NCBI RefSeq assembly: GCF_042652645.1
Contig: NZ_JBHSGU010000029.1
Location: 124,001-188,000 of the forward strand
Source: Glaciecola siphonariae
GTDB taxonomy: Bacteria > Pseudomonadota > Gammaproteobacteria > Enterobacterales > Alteromonadaceae
DNA length: 64,000 bases
Reading direction: 5' to 3'
The notes below the pieces were generated by a model that was given only the letters and a program-made list of their open reading frames with translations, did no database searches and was not told where the DNA came from. Each line of letters starts with the position of its first letter. The stretch's first letter is position 1. This document shows, piece after piece, positions 63,609 to 64,000 of this stretch. Position numbers and translations under genes: made by a program.

Positions 63609-64000
63609 TTAACTATCGTCCTCTAGCACAATACAGTCTCGACCTCGGCGTTTTGCTTTATAAAGTAAAACGTCGGCACGCTTAATAAGACCATCAGAGG
63701 TCTCAGCTTCATTTGCCTGAATCAAGCCATAACTTAGGGTCACTGTTAGTCGTTCGCTAGAGAAGGTGGTAGACGCAATTAGATTTTTTAATTTTTCAAT
63801 GACCGGTAAGGCGCTGCTCAACTCACAGCGGCGCAATATGATTGCAAATTCTTCGCCCCCCCAGCGGCATACTGCATCACTTTTTCGTAAATTTCGGTTG
63901 AGTATGGTGGCTATTTCAACGAGTACCTGATCGCCAATTTTGTGACCATGTTCGTCATTAATCGATTTAAAATGGTCTATATCTGCCAAACACACACAAA
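63609..64000 (-). CDS. GGDEF-domain diguanylate cyclase, C-terminal part (truncated by window)
   Basis: This is the C-terminal part (about 130 residues) of a diguanylate cyclase. It contains DIDHFKSINDEHGH and the active-site motif GGEEF with its RWGGEEFAIIL context, so cyclase activity is likely. The frame continues beyond base 64000, so the start and sensor region are outside. It converges with halogenase 2, with two bases between stop codons. Confidence 0.9.
   Translation of the reverse strand, partial: CVCLADIDHFKSINDEHGHKIGDQVLVEIATILNRNLRKSDAVCRWGGEEFAIILRRCELSSALPVIEKLKNLIASTTFSSERLTVTLSYGLIQANEAETSDGLIKRADVLLYKAKRRGRDCIVLEDDS

Noticed and set aside
1..64000. CRISPR, insertion sequence, prophage or integron elements
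   Set aside because: No regular spacer repeats, transposase, integrase or phage genes were seen; the tandem repeats found are short and local.

Overview
The window looks like chromosomal DNA of a marine gammaproteobacterium of the order Alteromonadales (Alteromonas/Glaciecola/Pseudoalteromonas-like). The evidence is the gene content: a queA-tgt-yajC-secD-secF operon, a 533-residue isocitrate lyase, long TonB-dependent receptors, tryptophan-halogenase-like genes next to a receptor, and many c-di-GMP proteins. Genes are densely packed on both strands. I see no rRNA genes, CRISPR arrays, insertion sequences or prophage genes.

Layout. 1-5.6 kb: Sec accessory and queuosine genes (minus strand). 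5.9-8.3 kb: a K+-channel-like protein, a VC0807-like membrane protein and glyoxalase I. 8.5-11.2 kb: a PEP-CTERM-like secreted protein and alkaline phosphatase. 11.8-17.2 kb: the glyoxylate shunt (aceA, a LysR-type regulator, glcB). 17.5-22.4 kb: leuABCD behind a readable leader-peptide attenuator. 22.5-26.2 kb: an HD-GYP protein convergent with a GspA/GspB-like pair. 26.4-31.1 kb: cca, srmB, rdgB, hemW and a repeat lipoprotein. 31.4-34.8 kb: a pqi operon with PqiA split into two genes. 34.8-40.2 kb: two DUF1566 proteins, a PAS protein, a REC-CheC protein, an LrgAB-like pair and an unknown small protein. 40.4 kb: a CAT-anticodon tRNA, probably Ile2. 40.5-41.7 kb: a double-glycine bacteriocin-like gene, a candidate immunity gene and a methyltransferase. 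42.0-46.3 kb: a tight operon of cupredoxin-like protein, EAL protein, DUF3034 protein and a truncated-hemoglobin lipoprotein.

The most interesting part is 46.4-63.6 kb. A six-gene minus-strand operon encodes a DSD1/D-threonine-aldolase-like PLP enzyme, an RpiR regulator, an N-acyl-D-amino-acid deacylase-like enzyme, a RidA protein, a sodium:solute symporter and a periplasmic GH20 hexosaminidase fused to an SMP-30/gluconolactonase-like domain. Divergent from it are a TonB-dependent receptor and a halogenase/cupin/halogenase operon. I read the locus as a system for C1-oxidised chitin oligosaccharides. The receptor would import them, the GH20 would release N-acetylglucosaminic acid (GlcNAc1A) or its lactone, the lactonase domain would open the lactone, and the symporter would move the acid into the cytoplasm. 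The deacylase, the PLP deaminase and RidA would then convert it to 2-keto-3-deoxygluconate, acetate and ammonia. This matches the logic of the oxidative chitin pathway I recall from Pseudoalteromonas prydzensis. The hexosaminidase-lactonase fusion is the element I do not recognise from that work. No LPMO, KDG kinase or KDPG aldolase lies in the window.

The window ends inside a GGDEF-domain gene. Function assignments are from reading sequence motifs; no database search was run.
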